From assembly GCA_039720395.1 (NCBI GenBank), contig CM077821.1, positions 45,938,388-46,002,387 of the forward strand: a DNA stretch of 64,000 nt. Reading direction: 5' to 3'. Made by a program: the position numbers and the translations under genes. Numbering within the stretch: position 1 is the first letter of the stretch; every line of letters starts with the position of its first letter. The stretch comes from Liquidambar formosana (lineage: Eukaryota; Streptophyta; Magnoliopsida; Saxifragales; Altingiaceae). The notes below the pieces were generated by a model, which saw only the letters and a list, made by a program, of their open reading frames with translations, was not told where the DNA came from and ran no database searches. Shown piece after piece: positions 12,733 to 31,404 of the stretch.

Positions 12733-13143
12733 TGGGCCACGCTATTGCCACCACAGTAAAATACTCTAAACCCCCCAATTAATTTATATTTTTTAAGTTT
12801 TATAAAAAATATAAAAAAAATTTATGAAAACTAATCACATAGTCGGCTAAAAAACATAATTCCGGACAACTTTGTAGAAGAATTTGTTTCCAAAATTTGT
12901 CATTTAAGTACACTTTTTGGCCATTTTTCATGAAAAATGAAATAAAGATTGTAAATGGCCAAAAAGTCTGCTTAAATGATAGATTTTGAAAAAATTTCTT
13001 TCTACAAAGTTGTTCAGAACGATGTTTTTTAGTGAACTATGTAATTAGTTTTCGTAAAAACCTTTTATATTTTTAATAAAATCTTAAAAAGTGTAAATTA
13101 ATGAAGGGCTTAGAGTACTTCACGTGGTGGCAATAGCCCCCCT
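12733..13143. mobile_element. Mutator-like MITE, 411 bp
   Basis: A foldback element with long inverted ends sharing GCTATTGCCACCAC, non-coding. Flanks are ATTAATTTA (12724-12732) and CTTAATTTA (13144-13152), an 8/9 match and the size expected for Mutator-like elements. The homologous site in unit B (near 5830-5843) has this target once with no insertion, so the element arrived after the unit duplication or was lost cleanly from B. It belongs to the same family as 23239-23639, 54134-54532 and 54595-55004. Confidence 0.78.
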
Positions 13144-13157
13144 CTTAATTTATTGAG

Positions 13158-13508
13158 AAGCACGGACACTTTAAAGGTACCGTATCCGTGTTGGACACGT
13201 ATCAAACACAGCACTTTTCTGACACACGTTCGATATGATACTTTTTTTTTTTCTCATCCTTCTTCATTTTCTTTTTCTCTCATTTGCCTTTTGTCCTATC
13301 TTATCAATGAATTACTTCATTAGTCTCTAAAAACGATACAAATGATGCATTTTGAAATTTGAATGATGGATGTAATACTACATGATATTATCTAGTTATA
13401 TATATAAAAAATACATTTTATAAAAATCATGTCCTTGTCATGTTGTATCCTAGATTTTGATAATTTGTTGTGTCGGAATATATATATTGTATCACGTGTA
13501 TCATGCTA
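13158..13508. repeat. Dispersed repeat family (copy at 13.2 kb)
   Basis: Near-identical to 5850-6200, as part of the duplicated unit. Confidence 0.55.
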
Positions 13509-13949
13509 GTTAATAGGGAACCTAATCTAACAGGTCATCCAGCATTGCACAAGAATCAAAACTCAAAAGTCAGCAAGAGCACATTAAATCAGGGTTTGGA
13601 TTTAGTGCTGAGTTGATAAAACTCAGCTCCATGCCAAAATAACCCACATCCTTAAATGAAAGATTGGATGACTTGAATTGAAAGTTAAAAAAGTTACCTA
13701 GTAAGTTCATTTTGATCATTTCAATAGTACATTTTTAATATTTAATTCAATCCACCCGATCACTAATTTAAAGGTGTAGTTCATCTTGACATGGTGTTCC
13801 AATTCCAATCAAATCATAGGATTTGGACATTTGGTAGGACCCATTTCTTTATTGCACCCCAATCTTTAAGGACACGCGAAATCGGCGAGCTGGACAGGGT
13901 CAAGGTGCTCTGAAGAGTATTGAATATATTTCCTGTGTGGAATGGCTAC

Positions 13950-14065
13950 CTCCAAATGGATTTCGTATTGTCTTACGACAGCAATTTTGTCAACTTTACA
14001 CATTCGTATTAGCTTACGTCACCATTTGCCTCAAATTTCCTTTTGGACTATTTGCCCAAGGAAAC
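13950..14065 (+). promoter_or_regulatory. Conserved distal promoter block, GSTU copy 3
   Basis: Copy of the 6640-6760 block, with TTACGTCA at 14014-14021 and GTCAACTTT just upstream. A 675-bp hAT-like insertion begins immediately after it and moves it further from the core promoter than in copy 2. Confidence 0.5.
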
Positions 14066-14740
14066 TAGGGGTGCTCACTCACCCGCTGGACCCGCAAAAA
14101 CCACCTAATCCGACCCAATCCGAAGGCATTAGACAGTTTCACCGATAGGATGGGTGGGTAGCAGTTTAGAATTTTATTTTTTTGTGGTTTCGTGGGTGGT
14201 TGCGGTTTTGAAATATAAAAACCGACTAAACTCCACCCGCCCGCATATTTGTATACTTTATTAGATTATACACGTGGCAATGTATCATTGGTTCTTCATA
14301 TTACATTGGACACATGGCAAATGGAAGATGATATTATTTTTTACCAATATTGAATCAGTTTTTTACATTGTGAAGTCTTTTATCTTTTTGTTTTTATATT
14401 TATGCTTGTTTAATTTTATTTTTTTCCCAAGTTAATTGTTATTTTGTAATTTGTATGGCCTGTTTTGACCAAAACAATATTTATAATAATTGAAATGCAG
14501 TATGAAAGCCCTCAAAAATTCAAAATAGAATGGATGGATTTTTAAAAAGTAAAGCAAGGTCTAACTAAACTTAAATCCGCCAATTTGCCCGCAACCCACC
14601 CACTAATCCGCATGGTTTGTGGGTTAAAACCGCCCAATTATATGGGCGGATGTGGGTGGGAATTTAGTTCACCCGATGAGTTGTGGGTGGGTTGCGGATG
14701 AACCCCAAACCCGACCCAAACTGACCCGTGAGCACCCTTA
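14066..14740. mobile_element. hAT-like non-autonomous element, 675 bp
   Basis: Terminal inverted repeats TAGGGGTGCTCAC and GTGAGCACCCTTA. Target duplications are AAGGAAAC (14058-14065) and AAGCAAAC (14741-14748), 8 bp with one mismatch. The empty site is visible in unit B near 6757 (AAGGAAAC directly followed by TAAAGATG). The interior has CCCACCC/GGGTGGG-rich ends and no transposase reading frame. The 8-bp duplication and TA-G4-TG end are typical of hAT MITEs. Confidence 0.87.
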
Positions 14741-14840
14741 AAGCAAACTAAAGATGAGATCTGAAATGGAAGAAGAAAAATACAAGTAGTTTATGTTTAA
14801 GGAGAGAGAGGGAAACAGAGAGAGATACTGGGTCAAAAAC

Positions 14841-14871
<31 letters not shown>

Positions 14872-15476
14872 CACCTCCTGGAAAAATTTTAAATACCATG
14901 GGCTTTCATTCAAAAATCAGCCTATTAATATAATTAAATGAAGCTAACCTTATCCCACTGAGATTTCTGGGTGGAAGATTAGGGTAGGGCCAACATACTC
15001 CCAAGAAATTTCTCACCTAGCTCCTCTCTATCGGACACCTTTTTACCTTTTTCCATTTTCTATGGGACTTTTACAATGATTTTTTAGCTAGAGTGACCCG
15101 GATTGTCATGAGTATATAACACATTAATCTAGAAAATTCCGGGGGAAAAAAGAAAGGACAAAGAAATTGTAGGAAGTTGTGGGAATCTTCAATGGCTAAT
15201 GTGGCTAATATCATCCCACTACTCAATTCTTGATCCAAAATAGTGTCATATGGCCATTCAAGCATTGAGTTTTCTGAAGGACGGACCATATGTAAAAAAA
15301 CCCATCCCCAGAAATTATTACTCCATATCACATGGTAATGACCACAATAGTGGCCACCTATCTCGGTTCTACCTATGACTTGAAGTTTCCAACCACCAAC
15401 AACTCTGCATTATTTTTTTACAATTGAATTGAACCTTGGAGGCTTGGTTGCCAAGTTATCTTCACACTCCTTCCCC

Positions 15477-15483
15477 TATAAAA
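15477..15483 (+). promoter_or_regulatory. TATA box, GSTU copy 3
   Basis: TATAAAA about 95 bp before the ATG, same context as copy 2. Confidence 0.8.
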
Positions 15484-15577
15484 AGGCATCAACCCCAGAA
15501 AGAAGAACCCAACATCTGAAGTTGCACGACACATTACTCTTTGCAAGTCTACGAACCAATTAGTGATCATATAATCA

Positions 15578-17020
15578 ATGGCCGAAGAAGTGAAGGTGTA
15601 TGGGGGGCGGAGAAGCCCTGCTAGTCACAGAGTAGAAGTTGCACTGAAGCTGAAAGGTGTGCAGTATGAATTCATGGAGGAAGATCTCTCTAACAAGAGT
15701 CCTTCGCTTCTCAAGTATAACCCAGTTCACAAGAAGATTCCGGTGCTCGTGCACAACGGAAAGCCAATTGCAGAGTCAGTTGTTATACTTGAATACATCG
15801 AGGAGACCTGGAAAGGCAATCCCATATTGCCTGAGGATCCTCATGAGAGAGCCATGGCTCGTTTCTGGGTTAAGTTCATAGATGACAAGGTACATATCAA
15901 CACTAACAATTCTCTCATGTCTCTACCAAATCTTAAAGTTTATCTTCAAATCACAATGGCTTTCATTGTTTTTTTTTTAATCTAGTCTGTTTGCCAGGCA
16001 TATTAAAAATGCATTAATTTAGTGTTTAAGAAAGCACCCATTAGAATTTATGAAAACGACAACATTTTTTTGGAAGCAAAATTCAGGCGGCAAAACTGTT
16101 ATGTATGCCCCAATTGCCTTTTAACTCTTTCATAGTGCAGGAAATTTGGAACATTCTCAAAAATTGGAATGCATAGCACTACTCTTGGTGTGAGACTACT
16201 AAAGTACATGTAGTGGTTCTTGCCAGTAAAATTATCTAAATCTTTGGTCTGACTAATCCAAATAAGGTCATCACCTATTTTGTATCTAGTATAGCATTCA
16301 CAATAAACCTAACTAGCAACTAGTCTCAAGAGGAAACGAGAAATTGAACTTTGAACCGAGAAATTGAACTTAGAACCTTTTATTTCTTGAGATATAAGTT
16401 TCATGAGTCATTAGTCACCTTTTAAGGTTTAACTAGTTTTCTGACAAAATCGTGCACCTAATTTATTGAATCCACCAACATTTAATTGTCTCAAGGCCAC
16501 CTAAATTTGTTGAGTTTTGGTTTTGCCATCCTGAAGTCAATTTCTTATTGATCTGCCCTGCTTGTTTTACTGGGATTAAGGCCAGATTGGCTGGGCCTAA
16601 TTAATCTAATGGAAAAAATAAATTATATCAAATAAAACCTAAGTTTATCCCTTCTTGTTGTAGTGCTTTCCTGCACTTCGGAATGCTTTATGGGGCGCGG
16701 AGAAGGACGAGCGAGAGAAGGCCGTGGAAGAAGCATGTGAGCAGCTGAGAATACTAGAAAATGAGCTCAAGGACAAGAAGCATTTTGGAGGAGAGACTAT
16801 TGGAATGGTAGACATTGTTGGTAACTTCGTAGGCTTTTGGGTTGGAGCCATTCAAGAAGCTGCAGGAACAGAATTAATGACGAGAGAGAAATTTCCCATA
16901 CTATTCAAATGGATCGACGAGTACGTCAGCTGCAGTGTTATCAAGGAAAATCTGCCCCCCAGAGATGAAATAGTTACCTTTTTCAAAGCTCGCTTTTTTG
17001 CCACTGCTGCTGCGAAGTAA
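15578..17020 (+). CDS. GSTU: Tau-class glutathione S-transferase, copy 3
   Basis: Exons 15578-15889 and 16664-17020, GT-AG phase-0 intron of 774 bp; 222 aa. Ser13, Lys40, Ile54 and Glu66-Ser67 are kept. The catalytic loop is the most altered in the array: G10, R11 and A15 replace V10, W11 and F15 of copy 1 (motif GGRRSPAS). It also has I33M and a Tyr-to-His change in the P-E-D-P-Y-E motif at the end of exon 1. Exon 2 is almost identical to copy 2. Reading frames and splice sites are intact, so it is annotated as functional. The cluster of loop changes raises the question of reduced or altered activity. Confidence 0.9.
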
Positions 17021-21424
<4,404 letters not shown>

Positions 21425-22907
21425 ATGAAGAACAATCCTATGTATGAATTGAATGAATAATCTGGCGTCATAGCATGGAATTGACTGGAAAATAGTATTT
21501 GGGATGGCGAAAATGAATGAATAATTAATTAAAGAATATGCCTAGCATGGTATTTTCATTGCTTTTTATGACAAAATCCTTTGAATCTGGAAAAGAAAAA
21601 AGAAAGAAAAAAAGAGGATATGCCTAGCATTGAGTTGACTGAAAAACAGTACTCTCTTCGTTCCTATTTAAGTAGTCTACTTTCCTTTTTGAGATATTTC
21701 AAAATAATTATCACATTAAAAAGGCCAATGATTTTTCTTATTTGATTTCCGAGAAAACCCTTCCACTCTTTTTACAATGTTTTGTATGGCTTGGAAAGTA
21801 AAATATGCCTACCAAGGTCCCTTTGCCCAAACTTTAGACGGGCTTGGATATCAAGCCAATATGGATAACGGGCCAAATCTTTATTTCTAGTCCATGCTTG
21901 GTTTTGGTCCAGGATTCCCAAACTGGAGAATCCTGGACCATGCCTGGCTTAATGTTGCCCTTTTTCCCTCTTTGTTTTTTTTAATTTTTTATTTATTTAT
22001 TTATTTTTTTTTACCAAATGATGGGAGAATACGCACACCTACAAATGATTAATGATGAATTGATTAGTCTATAAGATGATTATATAAATTATTTTAGTAA
22101 TCTTTGTAGTGTCGGGGGCTTAACAAGTTCCTGCGAAGACTGCGCCCGGGCCAGTGCGGGTTATGACCCCTAGTCCACATTCTACACTAGTAGCATAGCT
22201 TGGCAGAAGCCCACATGCCGTTGAGGGCGCACTTTCTTTGGTCCCGGATCGATATCATTCAATAGAGAGGGGCTATTGAGGGGCACACCATTATAAATCA
22301 TTGAATTAGAGAGATTGGACAGGACCCGTTTGTTGTTGGGCCCTGATATTTAGCATGGGCCGGGTAATCTACAGACCAGACAGGCTGCTCTGAAAAGTTA
22401 ATCAAGATATTCGATCTCTTAGCATGAAGATTGGCTAGCTAGCTCCAAATGATCCCTTTTGGCTAACGACAGCAATTGAGTCAACTTTGCGTATGACTTG
22501 ATAAATGATTTGGTGTTAGTTTAAGACACCATTGGACTCAAATTTCCCATAGGACCGTCTGCCCTTTTAAATTTTTCCAAATGAACTAGACTTTTCTGTG
22601 TGTACAAGTTCTTGATGTGGGAGAAATTCATATTGTATATGACTTGAACAATGCACAAACCAATTCCCCGCCCATCACTTGAAGTCTCTAACCACCCTTC
22701 ACCAAATATGCATTTTTTTTACATTTGATTGATTAATCATTACAATGAACGTAGGAGGCTTGGTTGCTAAGTGATTCATCTGCATGCTCCCCCCTCTATG
22801 AGAAGGCATCAAGCCCAGATAGAATAACCCAACATCCAAGGTTAATTGCACAACATTGTACTCTTTGCAAGTCTAGAGAACCAAGTGATGAACTGGTGAT
22901 ATAATTA
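21425..22907. other. Intergenic region between GSTU copy 4 and pseudogene
   Basis: Starts with a 3' flank shared with 24732-24850. A GC-rich stretch (22110-22300) is unlike its surroundings and unassigned. Near 22430-22580 lies a diverged copy of the distal promoter block with AGTCAACTTT. The core promoter of the pseudogene near 22798 reads CTATGAGAAGGCATCAA, a damaged TATA box. Confidence 0.55.
22430..22580 (+). promoter_or_regulatory. Conserved distal promoter block of the GSTU pseudogene
   Basis: Shares with the 6640-6760 block the order GCTCCAAATG, ACGACAGCAATT, GTCAACTTTGC and CTCAAATTTCC. AGTCAA gives a W-box core (TTGACT) on the minus strand. It lies about 0.4 kb before the broken gene. 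Confidence 0.45.
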
Positions 22908-24731
22908 ATGGTTGAAGAAATGAAGTTTTATGGGGTGTGGAGCAGCCCTTCCACTTGCAGAGTAGAGAATGCTCTAATGCTGAAAGGTGCATGTTCAGTT
23001 TGAATACATAGAAGAAGATCTCAAGAATAAGAGTGCTTTGCTTCTAGAGTATATATCCCTGTTCACAAGAAGGTTCCGGTGCTCGTGTACAGCGGAAAGG
23101 CAAATGCAGGGTCGGTTGTTATTGTGGAGGAGACCTGGAAAGGCAATCCATTTTGCCTGAAGATCCTTATGAGAGGGCCATGGCTCGTTTCTGGGCCAAG
23201 TTCCTCATGTTTCTGTTTGCTAGGCCTATTAAAAATTAGGGAACGGCTATTGCAACCCCCCATTAATTCTTATAGCCCCACCCCTTTCCTTTTGGTTTTT
23301 AAGATTTCATGAAAAATATAAAATGTTTTTACAAAAACCGATCACTTGGTCTACTAAAAAACATCATTTTGAACAACTTTGCAGGAGAAAGTTTTTCCAA
23401 AATCTATCGTTTAGGTAGACTTTTTGGCAAAAAATGAAATAAAGGCTACAAACGGCTAAAAGGTATATTTAAACAATAGATTTAGGAAAAACTTTCTTTT
23501 ACAAAGTTGTTCAAAATGATGTTTTCTAGTGGACATCACTGCCGATTTTCATAAAAACCTTTTATATTTTGCATAAAACCTTAAAAACCTAAAGGATGGG
23601 GGTGGGTGATAAGAATGGGGGGTTGCAGTAGCCATTCCCTAAAAATTAATGCATTTAAAAACTGTTCAAGAAAAAGCCCAATGGAGAATTCTCAAAAACC
23701 CAATGGAGAATTCTTGAGAACAAGTACAACTTTTCGGAAGCAAAATTCAGGTCGCGAAAATGCATTGCATGCCCCCAACTACCTTAATTCTCTCACTTGG
23801 CATGCATGGCTCTACTCACTATATGGTCCTGAGACTACTAAATATAGGTGATATTGGTCCATCAGGTGCAGGTAGCGGCAGAAAACTAGTATAGATCCTA
23901 TTTTCAGACCAAATCATGGGACTGATTGATCGAATTCACTCATATTAATTTGTTTGTCCAAGGGCCACCTAAATTCAATGAGTTATAATTTCCCATCATT
24001 TGCAATATCAACTCAGGAAACGGAAGGTATTAGTTTCTAGTTTCAACTTTCAACTTCTTGTACTCCCAAGGAATTAGACCATGCACCTACCTGGGTTTTC
24101 TCGGATCATTACACGCTTATGTGGGCAGTGGACTTATTTGAGACCAGGGAATAGTCAAGGCGTCAAGCCAAAGATCCAGACACCTTAGGATGATAACAAC
24201 AACAACAACAACAACAAAAAGAAAAAGAAAAAAAAACACAGAAAAATTAGGTCAACCCAATTTCAAATTGCAATGAAAGTAAGCAAAAGAAAACCCACTA
24301 AATTGTAGTAAAATCATGGGAGGAAAAAAGTTTGTCTGCCGCAGTGCCTCAATAGATTTGGGCACTCTTAAATTTTACAAAAGTGACAACGGAGTATTGA
24401 TCTACCTTAGGTGCTTGAATAATTACTTGGGATTAAGGCCAGATTGGTTGGGCCTAATCATAAGCTCAAGGACAAGAGGTTCTTTGGGGGAGAGACTATT
24501 GGACTGGCAGACATTGTTGCTAACTTCTTAGGCAAATGGATTGGATTTATTCAAGAAGCAAAAGGACTGGAGTTATTGACGAGAGAGAAATTTCCCATAC
24601 TATTCAAATGGATGGACGAGTTCGTCGGCTGCAGTGCTGTCAAGCATAATATGCCTTCCAGAGATAAACTACTCGCCTTTTTCAAAGCTCACTGAGTCAC
24701 TTCGAAGCCATATATTGCTGCTGCAAAATGA
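22908..24731 (+). pseudogene. Tau-class GST pseudogene with a MITE in its intron region
   Basis: Exon 1 (22908 to about 23205) has a 4-bp insertion near 22990, a 2-bp insertion near 23050, a 9-bp deletion near 23128, a 1-bp deletion near 23150 and no splice donor. The intron region holds a 401-bp Mutator-like MITE (23239-23639). Exon 2 lacks its acceptor and about the first 35-40 codons; it resumes at [12 protein letters not shown] near 24464. It stops early at 24693-24695 because of an insertion of about 8 bp before the last codons. The remaining body and 3' flank are closest to copy 4. It cannot make a full enzyme. Confidence 0.93.
23239..23639. mobile_element. Mutator-like MITE, 401 bp, inside GST pseudogene
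   Basis: Ends GGGAACGGCTATTGCA and TGCAGTAGCCATTCCC form long inverted repeats that extend through the element (foldback type). A perfect 9-bp target duplication TAAAAATTA flanks it at 23230-23238 and 23640-23648. No coding capacity. Same family as 54134-54532. Confidence 0.9.
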
Positions 24732-24851
24732 ATGAAGAAGAATCGTATATATGAATAAATGAATAATTATAGCGTTATAGCATGGAATGGACTGGAAAAT
24801 AGTATTTGGGATAACATAAATGAACGAATAAAAAACATGCCTAGTATGCTA

Positions 24852-25213
24852 AGAAGCATGGACACTTTCTTAAAAGTGTCATGGCAGTGTCGAACACATA
24901 TCGGACATGACACTCTTCTAACACACTTTTAACACGATACCTCTCTTTTCCCATCCGTGTTCCATTTTTAATTTCTTTCTTATTCCATTTTGTGTTATCT
25001 ATCAATGAATAATTCCATTATGACCGGCTTCAGAAAAAAAAATACAAAAGATGTATTTTAATTTGAATGGTGGATACAATGTTATATGTATAAAAGAAAA
25101 TATATTTTATTAATGTCATCTTCATGTCATGTCCTATTTTAAATTTTGAAGATTTGTTACATTAGTGTTTTCATATTATGTCGTAAACTCGTAACTATAC
25201 CACGTGTTACTAT
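24852..25213. repeat. Dispersed repeat family (copy at 24.9 kb)
   Basis: Diverged third copy of the 5850-6200 family, located in a different flank. This shows the family is interspersed and not only part of the B/C units. Confidence 0.5.
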
Positions 25214-25349
25214 CTGTGATTCTTAACTACTATGGAATTGATTGAAAATAAGCATATGTAGGTGTGATGTGTCCCACTTCATATGACATTTACTTCCTTA
25301 TTTTTGCCTTTTTAACAACTATCGGATGATCCATACGAGGTTGGTTGAG

Positions 25350-25600
25350 CAATCAAGTTTCAGATGTGCTCCTCAAATATCATTGTTAGTTTTGACTCCT
25401 CGCTATCTATGTGAGTGTGAGATGTTTCACATGGACCCTGTGATTAGTCTAGATTAAAACTTCAACAAAAGTAAAGCTTAATTGGGATGCCCTAATTGTT
25501 AATAAATAAATAAATATAATATAAATAATAATAATAATAAATTTAAAAAACAAAACAAAAAATCAAAAAACAAAAAACAACAACAATAACAACCAGCGGA
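25350..25600 (+). repeat. SINE-like dispersed repeat with A/T-rich tail
   Basis: Shares an ordered set of words with 30040-30175, 30235-30395 and 35545-35680: a GTGAGnGTnAGnTGTyTCACA core, GATTAGTCTnnnnTnAAA, then GGATnCCCTAA and an A-rich tail. Here the tail is TAAATAAATAAA-type. Length and tail suggest a short retroposon, but I could not define a clear pol III promoter. Confidence 0.4.
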
Positions 25601-26823
25601 TGGTGCGATGCTCTACATAACATAAGTTTTAGAGTTAATTTGGGGGCATTTTATGAAAAAAAGGAAAAAAAGCTCATGGCCCAATTTTGTCTTTTTTTTT
25701 TTTTTTTTAAAAAAATTCTAAACAAAAAAGGATACAAGTTGTTGTGTGAACATAAATGCTGACGTGGAAGGAGTTCAAACAAAAGTAAAAAACCTAACTC
25801 ATTCGCTTTAGTAAAATTAACTAGCTTTAGAACCCGTGCGACACACGGATTAATTTATAAAAAATAATATTATTAACAAATTAAAATTTTAACAAACTCT
25901 TATTCTCTAAAATAGTAAAATATATTTGTTAATATAATATGTCAATTAAATTGAAAAGATATAGACAAAAATAAATAAAATAATTTAATCAAAATAATCT
26001 TTGGTGTGATGTTAGCCTAATGTATTACACAAAATTTAATTATATTCTCGAAAAGATAAATTATTTTGAAAAGCAATTAATTTAATAGTGGAAACTTGTA
26101 AAAAAAATGAAGGAACTGATACGTTATGATATTTGGTGGAAAAAGATTAAAATTCTCTAAAGCCTAATCTATCCCACAATCATGGTTTTAATATATTGGT
26201 ATATACCAAAGCAAATATAGCCGTTGAAGGTGTCTAGAAATCCGACGGTGAAGATTGTAAAATGCATGACAATGATAAATCTTGACCTTTCATGAAGTTT
26301 CGAGTGGGTTTCACAAAGAGTGAAAAATCATGGGGAAAAATATCAAAAATATGTTTGAAATTAGATCATAAAAAGATGAGAGAAAAGTCTAGACTGAGAA
26401 AAAGAATAGGAAAAAGAGCCAGAAGAAGAAGAAAATAAGAGAAAGTATAAATCTTTTCAACTTTATGTAATTAACCATATGGGAAGAATTTTGATTCAAA
26501 TAGATTTTTTTTTTTTTTATTCATGTCAGAAGCAAATCGGGAGAATCTGAAGATTCTAGCGGATTGTGTTTTCTTTTTTAATTCTCCTTTTCTCTATTTG
26601 TCTTTCTTTTTAATTATGACTATTTATAGTTTTATACGTTTAATTTTTAGGAGGGGAAATGAATAGGCATAAAGAAAACAGAAAAATATATTCCAGTTTA
26701 TTAAGTTTGGGTTGAACATTGTATAGTGTGGGTTTTCTAATCCTCTCACATAAAAACAAAGAGATATGTAGTAAACACCAAACGTCAACGTACCTCCACC
26801 ATATAAGAAAGAGCAAGTAATAT

Positions 26824-26854
<31 letters not shown>

Positions 26855-27067
26855 GAAAAGAAAAAGAAGGTGAGGAATTTATCTTTTGGTGACCACTTCC
26901 CAGCTTGATACCAAATAAAAAAAGTTAGTAGTCCTTTTGAAGCACTTATCAAGTCAATTTGTAGCAAGTTGATAGACAATATCATTTATTTTTTATAACC
27001 CGTGCAACGCACGGGTGAGGTCTGTAAATATAAATATTGTGAACAATATAAATTTTATATATATATA

Positions 27068-27246
27068 TACAGAGGTGATCCCATCAGCACGTGCTATTAT
27101 AAGTTACATCAGCACTATGCATTGGGGGTTGTACCCCTTGCATTGATTCAATGCACCTCACATCCCACTAATGCACAAGGTACAACTCCCAATGCAGGTT
27201 TCGATATAAATTATATTAGCACGTGCTTACCTGATCATCATCCTAT
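27068..27246. mobile_element. Small foldback MITE, about 180 bp, in a TA repeat
   Basis: The two halves are inverted copies. AGCACGTGCTATTATAAGTT and GCATTGGGGGTTGTACC on the left match, in reverse complement, GGTACAACTCCCAATGC and ATTATATTAGCACGTGCT on the right. (TA)n tracts lie on both sides, so the target duplication could be TA but cannot be told from the repeat. It is nested in the Helitron-like region. Confidence 0.6.
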
Positions 27247-27267
27247 ATATATATATATATAATACAC

Positions 27268-27420
27268 ACTCGTGTGGTAGTTCATATGGTAAAGAACCGC
27301 GGCTCCAAAATCATAAATCTTGAGTTTGTGTCTTTGCTCCTCTACTATTGAATGCATGGACTTGAGAATGATTTGTGCATCATGTAAATTAGTTTGGATC
27401 TAACAGTTTGAGATACTCCT
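27268..27420 (+). repeat. Possible tRNA-derived SINE fragment
   Basis: GTGTGGTAGTTCATATGGTAAAG resembles a pol III A box region, and about 45 bp later TTGAGTTTGTGTCTTTGCTCC resembles a degraded B box. Similar wording occurs at 49933-50044 (GAGTTCGAATTTTTGCTCCC). Weak evidence, given as a candidate only. Confidence 0.3.
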
Positions 27421-28219
27421 TGTTTGGCAAAAGTGTATTTGCGCAATTTTGAAAGCATTTTTATAGTTTTCTAAGCAATTTGATATGTTAATACATATTC
27501 CAATGTATCGCATTTTCTTTTTTAATCATTATTGCCTTTATTTGGCTCCCTTTCTGATTATAAATATTTATAATTTTATATGTTTAACTTTTGGGAAATG
27601 AGATGAATAGACATAAAAAAAACGAAGAAATATGATATAGTCTACTAAGTTTGGGTTGAACATTGTATAATATAGGTTTTTCGATTTTCCTACATAAAAA
27701 CAAAAAGATATGCAGGGTACACCAAACGTCAACCTACTTATACCGCGTGAAAAAGAGCATGAAAAAGAGCAATGAAAACCAAAAAATAGAGAAGTTAGAC
27801 AATTTACTTTTTGGTGATCACTTCTCAACTTAATAGCAAACATGAAACATTAGTAGTCCTTTTGAAGTATGTATATAGTCAATGTGTAGCAAGTTGGCAG
27901 AGAATATTCTTTCTTTGGTAATAAGTTGAAAACTGATCACTAAAAAGTAATTTCTCCAAAAGTCATATCTTTTTGGGAAAATTACTTTTTAGTGATTCTT
28001 TCTCAACTTAATACAAAAAAAAGAAAACTGATAGTTATTTTGATGTAAGTATACAGGTAATTTGTAGCAAGTTGATAGATATTATCCTTTTTTGGCATTA
28101 GATTGAACAATGGTCACTACAAGGTAATTTTACCTTTTTTCCCAACTGTTCACAAACGGACACGTGGCACCAAAGGGAGGCATTTCCTCCGTTTTAGTAT
28201 ATATATATAGATATATAGA

Positions 28220-31404
<3,185 letters not shown>

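Larger units (their letters stand above)
12658..15577 (+). other. Upstream region of GSTU copy 3
   Basis: Matches the upstream region of copy 2: GA microsatellite (12676-12710), dispersed repeat, distal promoter block, second GA run (14844-14871), shared block near 15169-15290 and TATA box. It is interrupted by two transposon insertions annotated separately. No gene seen. Confidence 0.65.
24732..25820. other. 3' flank of the pseudogene with dispersed repeats
   Basis: 24732-24850 is homologous to the 3' flank of copy 4. A dispersed repeat follows (24852-25213), then a SINE-like stretch with an A-rich tail (25350-25600), and then AT-rich sequence up to the Helitron-like end at 25821. No gene seen. 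Confidence 0.55.
25821..28219 (-). mobile_element. Helitron-like element(s), minus orientation, with nested insertions
   Basis: Read on the minus strand it starts with A|TC at 28219, runs through ACTAAAACGGAGGAAATG, and ends at CTAG|T (25824-25821). The end is preceded by a hairpin-type stem (CCGTGTG...CGCACGGG), the 3' structure of plant Helitrons. Both ends match the plus-strand element at 37085-38767. It is longer because the central module occurs twice (about 26460-26985 and 27540-27850), with a second stem CCCGTGCAACGCACGGG at 26999-27015 and a foldback MITE inside. No Rep/helicase gene is present, so it is non-autonomous. Confidence 0.65.
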
